Notes: generated from the sequence alone by a model not told the origin. A stretch of 41,392 nucleotides of DNA from Suillus spraguei (GCA_016800925.1 JABCPU010000531.1:1-41392); one strand, 5' to 3'. Counted from the stretch's first letter, positions 21,181 through 31,108 are shown. Program-made: numbers and translations.

Positions 21181-21447
21181 AAAGTAACTCTACTATCGTG
21201 CGATGCCCCGTTCTCGCTGCTTACGGGGTCCTACTTCGGATGGAACTTTGTTCACACCGTCTTTTACATAATTGTCATCAGGACCATGCCAGTGATACAG
21301 GCGCGCCCAAGTCCCCTTGAGCTGCTCACATACCTCCCGAGTCACCGGCCGGATCCTGTGCTTTGAAACATGTTATAACAATATCACCGTTTCACGGAAA
21401 TTGGCATCAATCAACCGCGATCTCGTCAACCACTATCCAAGTTCACT

Positions 21448-22320
21448 ATGTATTATCTTGCTGGTCTCACTACTCTTCCATCAGCGGCCCAAATCGTAGA
21501 AGGACTCGTCGTATTCACCACTTTCCGACACCTCCAACGTATCCTATCTGGCATGCGTGCAATCGCCTCAGTCGCTAACGCAGAAGCAGGTTCCATCCGC
21601 ATCACCCCAACCTCTTTCATTGGCAAGATCATAACCCCAATACACGGTCTCTCGTACTTCATTCCACCCGCGACGTACATCCTATGTGTTACCTTCAACA
21701 GATTCGTGCAACCTGCATGGATGCTGCGCATGAGCCTTCCTGACACATATTTCACACACGAAAAGAAAGTGGGGCTGAGAGTTGCAGCATGCGCAGTGAC
21801 CTTTTTGCTCAGGAGGTTCAGCGGACGCATATTTAAGCACCTCGGGAATCAGTGGCACGCGATTGGGGTGCGTATCGTCTTCTGTCTTTCATACGTGAAC
21901 AAGACATAAGCGCACTTCCCCTCGCTAGAGACGCGAGAAGTCAAGAGTCGTACAGACAGGTCCATATGCGGTGGTTCGTCACCCGATGTACACGTGAGTC
22001 TCTTGCGTTATCTGCATGAACGAGATGGGATTAGGTTTTGACGTCCCCCCTTATGGCAGGAGTGTGCTTATCCAGGGGCTGCTTTTTACGATCATGTCTT
22101 GGTCTTATGCGTCACTGTGGGATTTTGTATTACTGCTGGCGGGCTTGCTGTTAAAATGCCTATGAGGTGGTATATCGTCCAGTATTTGTGTTGCTGTATA
22201 TAGGGATTGACTGCCTTTTGTTTTCAGGAGGATCTTATCATGCAAGACCCTGGCGTTGCTGCGGAATACCGTGCATATATGCAAAGGGTGCCTGCGCGCG
22301 TCATCCCGTTCATTTGGTGA
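21448..22320 (+). pseudogene. Isoprenylcysteine carboxyl methyltransferase-like copy 3, frameshifted
   Basis: Exons correspond to 21448-21867, 21929-21993, 22060-about 22166 and 22228-22320. Exon 1 (420 nt), exon 2 (65 nt, GPYAVVRHPMYT) and exon 4 (93 nt, ending RVPARVIPFIW-TGA) are open, and all splice sites are kept. Exon 3 has two single-base deletions relative to ICMT-1: CACTTGTGGG is CACTGTGGG, and CTATCGAG is CTATGAG. These shift the frame in the membrane hairpin; two more one-base deletions lie in the following intron. It is either a very young pseudogene or a gene with local sequencing errors. Expected function would be as for the other two copies. Confidence 0.7.
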
Positions 22321-23260
22321 TGTATCATGTACCTGTTATAACTTAAATTTTTTTTAGATGCCTGCGGTCTTTTATAACATAACGTCTGCCCTATTTCTCT
22401 CAAGCATCGATTTGCAAGTACTGTTGCGCCGAGTCGCGTTAAACGACGGTATTCCAAGTGTTTATATGTGTTGGATCGCCTTGAATCGGAACGCTGGAGC
22501 TCGTCAGGGTGGTTGCCTTCCACAGCGGCCATTGAATATCGAATCACGGTAGCTCCGGGTCTGGCCTTTCCTGCTATCGTGTTTAATGTCCAACTTCCTA
22601 CTCACATTTGTATTGAACCTCAGATGACATGGGTTATTTTTGACGTAAATCTGCAGATGATGATTCTTCTCATCGTAGTCGTAACTTGCCAGTAAACCGA
22701 GAGTTTGTGAAGGGCCAGCCCCGGAGAGTTTTTCAATGCATTTAGAAAATACCGCAGATGGTGTGGGTTTTGATGGGACTCATCCAAATCTATACCATCC
22801 ACGGTACTCTTTAGTTGTTGTGATTCAGGAATTGGAATACTGTACAAGTTGTAAAAGCTGGAAGGGCAACTCTATCTAGTCTATGGGACTCGGGTGTCCT
22901 TGTCAAGCAGTGCTTATTTTATCTATAGGAGGCCCTTACGGAGGATCCTGCTGTTACCACAGAATAGTGCAGAGTTTGAAGTTCTCCCTCGCTCATTCCA
23001 CTTCGCCGCTGGCATATTTTTCCTAAACAACATCATGTCATGACGCAACGCGGAGGAGTCGTTATTATCTTGAAGGGAAAGTATTCTCATAATCAACCAG
23101 CGATAAAACGTATCTATATACAAATTTCCAGAATCTGCATGTAAGTAGTTTATAGGCTACAAACTAGTCTTGACCATATCCGAATAATGGGTGAAGTGAA
23201 CAGGCAGTAAGAAACCGCTGGCGAGCGAGTATGTATATCAAATAACCAGAATACTTCACA
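22321..23260. other. 3' flank of ICMT-3 and intergenic DNA
   Basis: Bases 22321-22870 match the 3' flanks of ICMT-1 and ICMT-2 (GAATTGGAATACTGTACAAGTTG). From about 22870 to 23260 I see no gene or repeat. Confidence 0.5.
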
Positions 23261-24298
23261 TCAGTTTCCTAATCCACAGGCCCAAGCTTTCAGCCAATCT
23301 TGACAAAGGACACAAGAAGGCCGGGACGCCTGGACCGCCAAAGGACCGCGATCCGATGAAGAACGCGTTACTTGCTGCATCATCCTCATTCCCTCGAGCG
23401 TGCGTGGGGGCGGCGACGACAGTTTAGAAATAGAGAACGTTAAAAGCTCTACTTTCATGTCCGTGCCGCTACGTTCACATTCAACAAGCACCTGTGCGTT
23501 ATGCGGGATGGGCAATGAAAAGGCCTGGAGACCGCTGAACGGAGCCTGTGCTATCCAATCGGGCAGCTTGTAGAGTTTCGATCCATTGCCGCGGTGGCAG
23601 ATGCCGCAATGGTGCCGGCTGCTGTCAGCTATTGAGCATGTGATGGGGATGAGATGAGATATGGAAGCGAGGAAAGCTGCTCCGTGGACAGTCTTGATGT
23701 AGGATGCCCATCGGTGACTCGGAGTCATGGATTCAGACCCCGTTATCATTAAGGTTTTTGGGTTGTACAGGGGCGGAGAACCTTCGTGGTTGTCCACGCG
23801 GGATTTCCAGGCATGGAAAATGCAGCCTGACAGAAGGTTCAGACTCTCAAAATCGACTGCAATGGATGATGCAGCGAGCAGAACAGGGGCCAAGGGGCTG
23901 AGGTCCGGCTCAGGCCGCATTTGCCCAAATCCGTTGAGCGAAAGCCCTCGGAGAGAGCCACGGAACTGTCCCAACCACATCCTGCGTACGTACTTCGTGT
24001 AGTCGAGTTTGAATTCATGGTCTTGCTGAGCGTATGCCTGCTGCATGGCTAGAGCATCCACGAACGCTGTCACATTGTGTAATCGCGGGAGTAACACGGT
24101 GTGAAGAATTTCGGGCAGCACTGTTTTCCTGACCTCTTTAGAGACAAGGCAAAGATCGAGGGCGAATGAATATGGGTTTTTAGATTGGAATGGTTCAGTT
24201 TGGGAAAAACTGGGTTGTGCTGCATGTTTAAGGATGAGGAGGGCTAGCTCGACTGGGAGATCACGAAATGGGAATGAAAGTTGGGTAACAGGTTCCAT
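23261..24298 (-). CDS. F-box-like protein
   Basis: A single uninterrupted frame encodes 345 residues from the ATG at 24298. The frame extends upstream to 24424, but the start MEPVTQLSFPFRDLPVELAL places the F-box-like motif at residues 11-35, typical for basidiomycete F-box proteins. F-box proteins recruit substrates to SCF ubiquitin ligases through Skp1. The rest has no recognisable leucine-rich or WD repeats. It holds a Cys/His cluster (HHCGICHRG) that could be structural, and a C-terminal CVLCQDW motif. It is one of the few genes here without introns. The family is highly expanded in Agaricomycetes and mostly uncharacterised, so the substrate is unknown. Start choice is moderately certain. 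Confidence 0.65.
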   Translation of the reverse strand: MEPVTQLSFPFRDLPVELALLILKHAAQPSFSQTEPFQSKNPYSFALDLCLVSKEVRKTVLPEILHTVLLPRLHNVTAFVDALAMQQAYAQQDHEFKLDYTKYVRRMWLGQFRGSLRGLSLNGFGQMRPEPDLSPLAPVLLAASSIAVDFESLNLLSGCIFHAWKSRVDNHEGSPPLYNPKTLMITGSESMTPSHRWASYIKTVHGAAFLASISHLIPITCSIADSSRHHCGICHRGNGSKLYKLPDWIAQAPFSGLQAFSLPIPHNAQVLVECERSGTDMKVELLTFSISKLSSPPPRTLEGMRMMQQVTRSSSDRGPLAVQASRPSCVLCQDWLKAWACGLGN

Positions 24299-25569
24299 GA
24301 TGGGGGAGTAACTGATGCTAAAGTTGGTCTGCAGGAGCCCTTTAATACTCGCCCCATAAACCATGTCCACCGCGGCATGATCCACAGCAGTGGAAACGTA
24401 TTGTGTGCACAGTGCCAGGACCACAAGCTATCACTCGGTAGTCCACAGCAGAGTTATTGTTCCTCCTAAGTCGCATAATGTACTTGATCTTGCTTGGGTG
24501 TGGCCCAGTAGTCCACAGCGGAGTTATTGGTCCGTGCAGGTCACGAAGTGCTTTTTGATTACAGTTACCAAACATTATATCATGGGAATAATGCGGACAG
24601 CGGATATGGCATCGACCTGGGTTCTTCCAGACTCAGCGTGCATCCAAGTTCTGTCAATGTCATTGACTCATGACACTACTCTTGAGTTGAGTTGCCCATT
24701 TCACTGTTACTTAAGCAATGAGGACCTCGGTTTTTAACTGTGACTTGAAAGTATGAAATTTGTGCGATCGTCGAGTTCTCAAGTCAGGTCCAATTGGTGT
24801 CACGGTGGTGTGACGCCATACTTGAGTTCCCTCGAGCGTATCCAACATTTACCCGAATTGTGGAAGAATTAGCAATCACTTCATGACCTTCCGATTTTTG
24901 CATTTCCCGCACTCTTGCGATTGCAACCCCAGTCGCCAAATGCAGCCTGCATGAATGAAGTGCCTCATAGCTATCTTTATCACAAAATCAAAGTCACCGA
25001 GAATTGCAGCGTGCGCATCGACCTTCGTGCTCCTCAGGGATCAGTGGTATTTGAGTGCATACCATTCTTTCATACAATATTGGAGCCACTACTCTTCGCC
25101 AGCGGCGTGAAAAGCCCGACGTTGTTCCGACAGGTCCATACATACGTAGTGGTGAGTCATCCACTGCATACGTATTGGATCGTCTCCGTATCCACATATT
25201 GCGTTATCTTGGTTAAATTGTTGACACCCCTTCCCTTACAAATACCCGTTGTTCAGCTATGATAACTATGGGAACGACGGTGATTAATATTTGCAGTTGT
25301 CAGCTTTTGCAGTGCCCCCCGCTCCATAAAAGTATTGGCGGTGATTTGGATTTGAATCTTGTTAGGTCAGCATCAGGATAGTAGCCTGACACGGCTGTGC
25401 AATGTGCACAGTATCAAGATTGTGGCAATCTGTTGTCGTTCGAGAGGCTCCTTGATCGATCGAAGTCTAGTTCTATTTCGCATACTATTCGCTTTCAATT
25501 TCAGTTCGACTTTTTCTTAAATAGACTCATCAAGTGAATGGGGTGAGGTATCACCCCTTTCAATTCATC
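24299..25569. other. Intergenic with short repeat and ICMT relic C
   Basis: A 25-bp direct repeat (GTAGTCCACAGC.GAGTTATTG) occurs at about 24439 and 24508. A strongly decayed ICMT relic lies at about 24900-25200. No other gene is supported in this stretch. Confidence 0.5.
24900..25200 (+). pseudogene. ICMT relic C
   Basis: Recognisable pieces in order are CGCACTCTTGCGATTGCAACC followed by CAGTCGCCAAATGCAGCC (exon 1), ATCAAAGTCACCGAGAATTGCAGCG, and an exon 2 remnant AAAAGCCCGACGTTGTTCCG ... GACAGGTCCATACATACG ... CATCCACTGCATACG. These correspond to KSRVVQTGPY...RHPLYT in the intact copies. Stops and deletions throughout. Confidence 0.55.
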
Positions 25570-26030
25570 ATGACGATTCACCACATAGGTGAGCCCTCCC
25601 AGTATTCAAGCTACCTTGATTCTAATGCACAGCATAGTCCTGTACACGTTCAAGTCTGAGGCGACCCCAGAACAAAGACAGAGCATGAGGGACTGCAGAA
25701 GCGCCCTTCCATCGCAGATACCTGCAATCCAAAGCATTATCACTGGTGAAACGGTGTCCAACCCTTTCACACATGGCTTTGAAGAAGGTATGTCATTTCT
25801 CGTCATCTGAAACGTTCGTAAATGGTTGATAAGAATGCGCTTCAGGTGTCATTTTTGTATTCGAGAGCGTAGCCAAGTTGAACGAGTATCGCCCACACAA
25901 GGCGCATATGGATTTTCAGACGCTTGCGAAGCCTTTGGTTGAAAGTATGTCTTGCTTTTGTTTGAAGGTAGCCTTGATTAAGTGGTTGGGCGCAGATATA
26001 CTTATTTTCGATATCGAGACAGCCCCCTAG
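25570..26030 (+). CDS. Stress-response A/B-barrel (Dabb) domain protein 1
   Basis: Four exons, 25570-25588, 25638-25787, 25846-25944 and 25996-26030, join to a 100-residue protein; introns are 49, 58 and 51 nt. The whole protein is one Dabb domain (PF07876-type dimeric alpha/beta barrel). Strand 1 is HHIVLYTFK, followed by a helix with ATPEQRQSM, then IPAIQSIITGETVSNPFTHGFEEG, VIFVFES, LNEYRPHKAH and C-terminal ILIFDIETA. The conserved THGF and (Y)RPH(K)AH motifs match the family. Members are small cytosolic dimers linked to stress responses or polyketide-type cyclisation; function here is unknown. Exon 1 encodes only six residues, so gene finders may miss the start. Two paralogs follow at 31109 and 31876. 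Confidence 0.8.
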
Positions 26031-26841
26031 CGGGGGAGCTACTTTGATACGATGTTTTACTTATTGGCAATGGCAGATGGTTGGTATCGTGATTGTAGTG
26101 TAACATTGCAGGCGAGTTGATGCTGCGCGTGTTACTGTACTCTGCGATACAAAAGGAATGGCGGCAAGCACGAATTGTCGCTGGCATCGGACACAATAGT
26201 GTCCACCGCGTTATGGGGGCTCTGCCTTGTTATCTTGGTGTATTCATGCTTCTGTTTCCTGTTTATATAGAAAGTCAGACCACCGTGCTCTACTTCCAAG
26301 ACTTCTATTTCTCAAAACCTTTTATTGGCCTCCGAGTACCTTGTGCCACTCGTGACTGTTCGAGAAATTTAAAGTTCATCGACCTTCAGTTATTTAATGC
26401 GTGTGCAGGCGTGGAGCTTCGGCTGCAAGAAATATATCTTTTGAAAGCAGACGATGAAAAACATAGTACTAATTCGTGCCTGCGAAGCATAAACTATGCC
26501 AAAACGCAATGATGGCTTCCAGATGTAGAAGGTTTGGCTCAGATAAATGTTCCACTTTGGTCACAGTGAACATGATCGCAATGATTTAGACGCACCTTCA
26601 TATGTGCCCCGACAGCAATTCATCCAATATGCAATCGACTAAGCCCGAAGAGGAACTACATAAAACCTGCGGCAGCCTCACGAGAACACCCAATATAATC
26701 AGTGTTTCGGACGCGTGTCCGAAGGTACGACTCGCCATGGAGTAAATTTAATGTTGCGACAACAATTTGGACAGGGGCTAAGACCAGTTAAGATGAACCT
26801 CTACGGAAACTATCCATCAGTGACAAGGTGTGTTCTGATTG
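26031..26841. other. Intergenic between Dabb-1 and the tRNA-like array
   Basis: An open frame at 26117-26512 (131 residues) has no recognisable domain and no paralog in the window; I do not call it a gene. A short hairpin with TTCGGAC arms and a GCGT loop lies near 26706. Nothing else is seen. Confidence 0.35.
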
Positions 26842-26929
26842 AAAAAAAAAGTTGATATCGGCAGGTTTCGAACCTACACAGTCCACAGATTTCGAGTCTG
26901 TTATAGCAACAACCACGCTAGACGAGTTA
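26842..26929 (-). ncRNA. tRNA-like module 1 (anticodon-position CGA)
   Basis: Loop CTCGAAA sits on an ACAGA/TCTGT stem. The variable region is short (about 7 nt), unlike the other modules. T-arm has one GU-type pair. Terminator run of nine T (26842-26850). This module looks closest to a normal tRNA, but the acceptor halves pair only partly. Confidence 0.6.
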
Positions 26930-26982
26930 TGGAGAACTTCCAAAGAAAGCATCCGTGAGTGAATATCAAGGCGTATTCCGAT

Positions 26983-27075
26983 AAAAAAACCTCGTCGTCG
27001 GCAGGTTTCAAACCTACAGTCCAAGAGAAACATATTTTGATTCCGTTGTAGCAAACCACCAGGCTAGACCAGTTG
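26983..27075 (-). ncRNA. tRNA-like module 2 (CAA)
   Basis: Loop ATCAAAA is on a stem with one mismatch (ACGGA/TATGT). T-arm GTAGG/CCTGC. Terminator of seven T. Confidence 0.55.
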
Positions 27076-27130
27076 CGGTGAAGTTCTAAAGGAACTATCG
27101 ATGAGTAAATATCAAGGTGTGTTCCGATAG

Positions 27131-27229
27131 AAAAAAGCTCGGCGTCAGCAGGTTTTGATCCTGCACAGTCACAGTCCAAGAGAAACAGATTTCGATTCTG
27201 TTGCAGCAACGACCAGGTTAGACCAGCTG
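27131..27229 (-). ncRNA. tRNA-like module 3 (CGA)
   Basis: Loop ATCGAAA on ACAGA/TCTGT; T-loop ATCAAAA with a weakened B box. The variable region is about seven bases longer than in its neighbours. Terminator of six T. Confidence 0.55.
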
Positions 27230-27285
27230 TGGTGAACTTCCAAAGAAACCATCCACGAGTGAATTGTCAAGGCGTGTTCCGATAG

Positions 27286-27378
27286 AAAAAGCCTCGTTGT
27301 CAGCAGGTTTCGAACCTGCACAATGCAAGAGAAACAGATTTTGATTCTGTCGTAGCAACCACCAGGATAGACCAGTTG
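27286..27378 (-). ncRNA. tRNA-like module 4 (CAA)
   Basis: Loop ATCAAAA, perfect T-arm GCAGG/CCTGC. Terminator of five T, the shortest in the array. Confidence 0.55.
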
Positions 27379-27433
27379 CGGTGGACAGCTAAAGAAACTA
27401 TTGATAAGTGAATATCAAGGCGTGTTCCGATAG

Positions 27434-27526
27434 AAAAAAGCTCAGCGTCAGCAGGTTTCGATCCTGCATAGTCCCAGAGAAACAGATTTCGATTCCGTTG
27501 TAGCAACCATCTGGCTAAAACCAATT
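27434..27526 (-). ncRNA. tRNA-like module 5 (CGA)
   Basis: Loop ATCGAAA; stem has one mismatch (ACGGA/TCTGT). T-loop ATCGAAA. Terminator of six T. Confidence 0.55.
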
Positions 27527-27582
27527 ACGGTGAAATTCTAAAGAAACCATGCACGAATGAATGTCGAGGTGTATTCCGGTAG

Positions 27583-27675
27583 AAAAAAAATCGCCGTCAG
27601 CAGGTTTCAAACCTGCACAGTCCAAGAGAAACAGATTTGCATTCTGTTGTGCTAACCACCTGGCTAAGACCAGTT
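27583..27675 (-). ncRNA. tRNA-like module 6 (GCA)
   Basis: Loop ATGCAAA on ACAGA/TCTGT, so the anticodon position reads GCA (Cys). D-arm reads TTAGCCAGGTGGTTAGCA. Terminator of eight T. Confidence 0.55.
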
Positions 27676-27731
27676 ACGATGAACTTCTAAAGAAACCATC
27701 CATGAACGAATGCCAAAGTGTGTTCCAATAG

Positions 27732-27822
27732 AAAAAAATGTGCTTCAGCAGGTTTCGAACCTGCGTAGTTAAGAGAAACAGATTTAACTCTGTTCTGGTA
27801 ACCACACTGGCTAGGTTAAAGT
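27732..27822 (-). ncRNA. tRNA-like module 7 (TAA, 6-nt loop)
   Basis: The stem ACAGA/TCTGT closes a six-base loop GTTAAA, one base short of a normal anticodon loop. Terminator of seven T. Upstream on the minus strand it carries a 40-bp tail shared only with module 13. Confidence 0.5.
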
Positions 27823-27887
27823 CTATAACTCTTTCACTTGACGGCTCACGAGACTTCGATGAGTGAATATCAAGGCCTGTTCCAGAG

Positions 27888-27978
27888 AAAAAAGCTCGGC
27901 GTCAGCAGGTTTCAAACCTACTGTCCAAGAGAAACAGATTTTGATTCCGTTGAAGCAACCATCTGGCTAAGACGAGCT
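27888..27978 (-). ncRNA. tRNA-like module 8 (CAA)
   Basis: Loop ATCAAAA; stem has one mismatch. T-arm GTAGG/CCTGC as in module 2. Terminator of six T. Confidence 0.5.
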
Positions 27979-28034
27979 ACGGTGAACTGCCAAAGAAGCC
28001 ATCCACGAGTGAATGTCAAGGTGTGTTCCGATAG

Positions 28035-28127
28035 AAAAAACCTCGTTGTCAGCAGATTTCGAACCTGCACAATGCAAGAGAAACAGATTTTGATTCTGTC
28101 GTAGCAACCATCAGGCTAAGACCAGTT
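28035..28127 (-). ncRNA. tRNA-like module 9 (CAA)
   Basis: Loop ATCAAAA; 3' stretch TGACAACGAGG is identical to module 4. T-arm has one mismatch. Terminator of six T. Confidence 0.5.
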
Positions 28128-28181
28128 GCGGTGAACTCCAAGAAACCATCCATGAGTGAATGTCAGGGTGTGTTCCGATAG

Positions 28182-28274
28182 AAAAAACCCCAGCGTCAGC
28201 AGGTTTCAAACCTGCACAGTGGAAGAGAAACGGATTTTGATTCTGTTGTAGCAACCGCCAGGCTAGACCACTTG
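28182..28274 (-). ncRNA. tRNA-like module 10 (CAA)
   Basis: Loop ATCAAAA; stem ACAGA/TCCGT has one mismatch. Perfect T-stem. Terminator of six T. Confidence 0.5.
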
Positions 28275-28328
28275 CGGTGAACTTTCAAAGAAACCATCCA
28301 CGAGTAAATTGTCAAGGCGTGTTCCGAT

Positions 28329-28418
28329 AAAAAAAGTTGTCAGCAGGTTTCGAACCTGCACAATGCAACAGAAACAGATTTTGATTCTGTCGTAGCAACC
28401 ATCAGGCTAAGACCAGTT
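28329..28418 (-). ncRNA. tRNA-like module 11 (CAA)
   Basis: Loop ATCAAAA, perfect T-arm; a few bases are lost between T-arm and terminator (TGACAAC then seven T). Confidence 0.5.
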
Positions 28419-28474
28419 GCAGTGAACTCCTGAAGAAACCATCCATGAGTGAATGTCAGGGTGTGTTCCCATAG

Positions 28475-28567
28475 AAAAAACCTTGTTGTCGGCGGGTTTC
28501 AAACCTGCACAGTGGAAGAGAAACAGATTTTGATTCTGTTGTAGCAACCGCCAGGCTAGACCAGTTG
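28475..28567 (-). ncRNA. tRNA-like module 12 (CAA)
   Basis: Loop ATCAAAA. T-stem GCAGG/CCCGC keeps pairing through a G-T wobble. Terminator of six T. Variable region as in module 10. Confidence 0.5.
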
Positions 28568-28622
28568 CGGCGAATTTCTAAAGAAACCATCCACGAGTGC
28601 ATGTCAAGATGTGTTCCAATAG

Positions 28623-28715
28623 AAAAAACTGTAGTTCAGCAGGTTTCGAACCTGTGTACTTCAAGAGAAACAGATTTTGATTCTGTTGTAGTAACCACAC
28701 TGGCTAGGTTAAAGT
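28623..28715 (-). ncRNA. tRNA-like module 13 (CAA), array promoter-proximal end
   Basis: Loop ATCAAAA; T-stem ACAGG/CCTGC. It has the same upstream tail as module 7 and is the first module if the array is read on the minus strand. Terminator of six T. Confidence 0.5.
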
Positions 28716-31108
28716 CTTTAACTCTTTCACTTGACGGCTCACGAGACTTCCCAAGTTGAAAACTTGTGGGGCCCTGATTGACGCGGCCCGAAAAAGATGA
28801 TATGGACAATAAAGTTCGAGTCTGAACGTTACGAGACAATACAATTGCCACGATGAGGGACGAAGACTGAGATAATTGTAATTCACCATCATTAGCAGCA
28901 GGTTCAATATGATTGACATTACTACCAAGTATACATGGAGTTTCTAGAAACACAGAAGGCAATCAGCAGATACTTCAAAAAACAAGGACAATGAGACACC
29001 GTCACCACCAGACATGGAGGATTGGAGACGGGAGTCTCATCTTCCCACAAAACGGAGGCCACGCAGCAATCCAGTTCATCCCAGACATAACATCGCGACC
29101 TCGAACTCGACATCGGTAGTGAGAGTACGGCAATGGATCACTGAGGCCATGGGGATTTCAGCGAAACGCGAATTGGGCCCAAATGACCGAGCGAACTAGC
29201 AATCGAAGAAGACGAGAGAAGAATACGATTCAAGGTCAAAAGCAACAGACGCAGGAAGACGACCGATTTGAATGAGGTCCCAGTGGTGAAACACGATGTA
29301 ACCCACTCCCTTATGGTAGCGACATAACACATTAGAATGGTTGCACAGGGTGTTTGGAGGCCAATGGAAGCACTTAATTTATTGGTAAGGTTTTGAGAAG
29401 TGGAAGCCTTGAGGCTTGGAAGTAGAGCACAGTCTACTATATGTTTATGACTCTTTGAAGCTTTGTTCGCTGTTATGGCGACTTCTACTTCTGCTTTATT
29501 TCTATCTTAATTCTCCCAATACTTATGTCTCCAACTACTCTGCGTCCGAGTTTAAGCGGCGACTCGGAGTTAACGAAGATTCTTCATCTGGCCTTCGCTC
29601 ATGTTAGGACAGTTCAAAAAGCCTATAGAGCCGTCCACTCTCCACGATCAGAAATCTTCCGCCAATTTAGTCAAGTCAGCGAGTTAACCAAGTTGGCAGA
29701 AGATTCTTCATAGAAGTCATAAACAAGGCTTATGACGTGTTTGCTAATGAAGGTCATATAGTACTGTCTGGAAATCGCGCTAGCGAGGAAGGTTTTTGTA
29801 TCATACTGTAGTATCATTGATTGAGCGATTATCCACGAACCCTCACTAGATACACGCTTTTCAATCAAAGTAGACTGATATGATATCCTGCTACTCTTTT
29901 TGTTAAAGGCGACTCTGTACAAGGGCACATTTTGACGATACATTTATAGTAGAAATTTGGATTGGCGCAATCCTGTCATTCATCAACCTCTTGTCTCTTC
30001 GCGTTCTCATTTTCAACCACCGTGTATAATTGATCCGTGAAAAAAAGGATACATTTGAAGGACGAGTGCGGTTTGTGCATGTAGTTGCAAACCCAGGTCA
30101 CACTGGCAGGGGAAACTATGTTACCGTCCATGACGAACGATTTGAATGAAACACAAAGTTGATGCGGGGAATGCAGTGGCTTTCAAACGTATTCATGAGT
30201 TGGGCTCTCTGTAGAAAGACAATTGGTCAGGCTCCACTCGACCATCTACAGAGAGGTTTCGTTGAATAGCGCACACGCAGTTCTGTTTGAGATCCAGGAA
30301 ACGAGGAGACACTCCTGGAAAGATGGGTCAACATTACAAGGTAATGAGGTGTGTTTTGGTGCGTTTAATGGCAACGTACTAAGAAACATCCATGCCGAAG
30401 CCGTTTTCTTGCCTTTGTATTAACGCTCAATTAAAGTGAAGATGAGAGACTTAATATTAATAGTGATGACGGAAAAGACAGATATTGAATGCAGAGATGA
30501 GTAGACTTAGTAGTGAGACTACTAAAGAGTGGTGAGAGCTCGTAAAAACCGAATCAGTTTCGTCAAGTGTTGTGTGTGGTTTTAGATGGAGCAACCAGCC
30601 GGTTTGAACCAGTTCTGCCCAGCAGAAGCCGCTGGCAGAATCCGGCAGAATGTCGGGATCACAGCAGACGATATCTTGATATAGCCATAGTCGATGACTA
30701 TCCAGAATAGAATTTTAAAAAAACCATTCACATAAGGAAGTCGTGCTGACCGAAATCTGTTGATGACATGGAACAGCTCACAAGACGACGAACAGTGGGA
30801 TGTGGACGCGCTGATGCTCTTATAATGGTGTTTCTTAGCGATGATTACCATACATTGTCATATACATTGCCTTGTACCGCTTTGCCAGGTGGCAGAAGGC
30901 GATTCTGTCTGCCAGCACAACCCCTGACAGAGCGCTTACAAAGGGCATATCTCACGTGTCAACTCGCACTCCGAATTTGACTAAGAAAATTACATCATTG
31001 TAGACATAAATAGTGTTCACACCGTGACCTGCCTTACCAGGTCTTAAATACAATATTCATGGGACTCAACTCGGTCACCCATCCTTTCTTTCTCCCTTCC
31101 AGTTCATC
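28716..31108. other. Intergenic, no gene supported
   Basis: Several short open frames occur, for example 29525-29713 (62 residues, plus) and 30223-30423 (66 residues, plus), but none has a recognisable domain, a paralog in the window or splice sites joining it to another exon. The region separates Dabb-1 and the tRNA-like array from Dabb-2. I see no transposon termini in it. Confidence 0.35.

Larger units (their letters stand above)
26842..28715 (-). repeat. Tandem array of 13 tRNA-like modules (period about 147 bp)
   Basis: T-arm starts fall at 26861, 27001, 27148, 27303, 27451, 27600, 27748, 27905, 28052, 28199, 28343, 28492 and 28639: spacings 140-157, mostly 147-149. On the minus strand each module has a D-arm-like TAGC...GCTA hairpin and an anticodon-type stem-loop (usually ACAGA-7 nt-TCTGT). 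A variable region of about 13 nt follows (shorter in module 1), then a T-arm (GCAGG-TTCGAAA-CCTGC) that doubles as a near-consensus B box, about 10 bases, and a run of 5-9 T. Arms and variable-region length recall class II (Ser/Leu) tRNAs. The 5' and 3' acceptor halves do not pair in any module I checked. Spacers of about 60 nt between modules are also conserved. The anticodon triplets are CAA (eight), CGA (three), GCA (one) and TAA (one, in a 6-nt loop). Confidence 0.85.

Noticed and set aside
26788..27524. Open frames over the tRNA-like array (88, 102 and 74 residues)
   Set aside because: They recur with the 147-bp repeat and carry its conserved RNA-like motifs; no protein family fits.
26842..28715. 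CRISPR array interpretation of the 147-bp repeats
   Set aside because: The host is eukaryotic, repeats and spacers are both conserved, and the unit is far too long; tRNA-type arms explain the structure.
26842..28715. Calling the modules functional tRNA-Leu(CAA), tRNA-Ser(CGA) and tRNA-Cys(GCA) genes
   Set aside because: The acceptor halves do not pair, position 32 of the loop is usually A instead of a pyrimidine, and several stems have mismatches.
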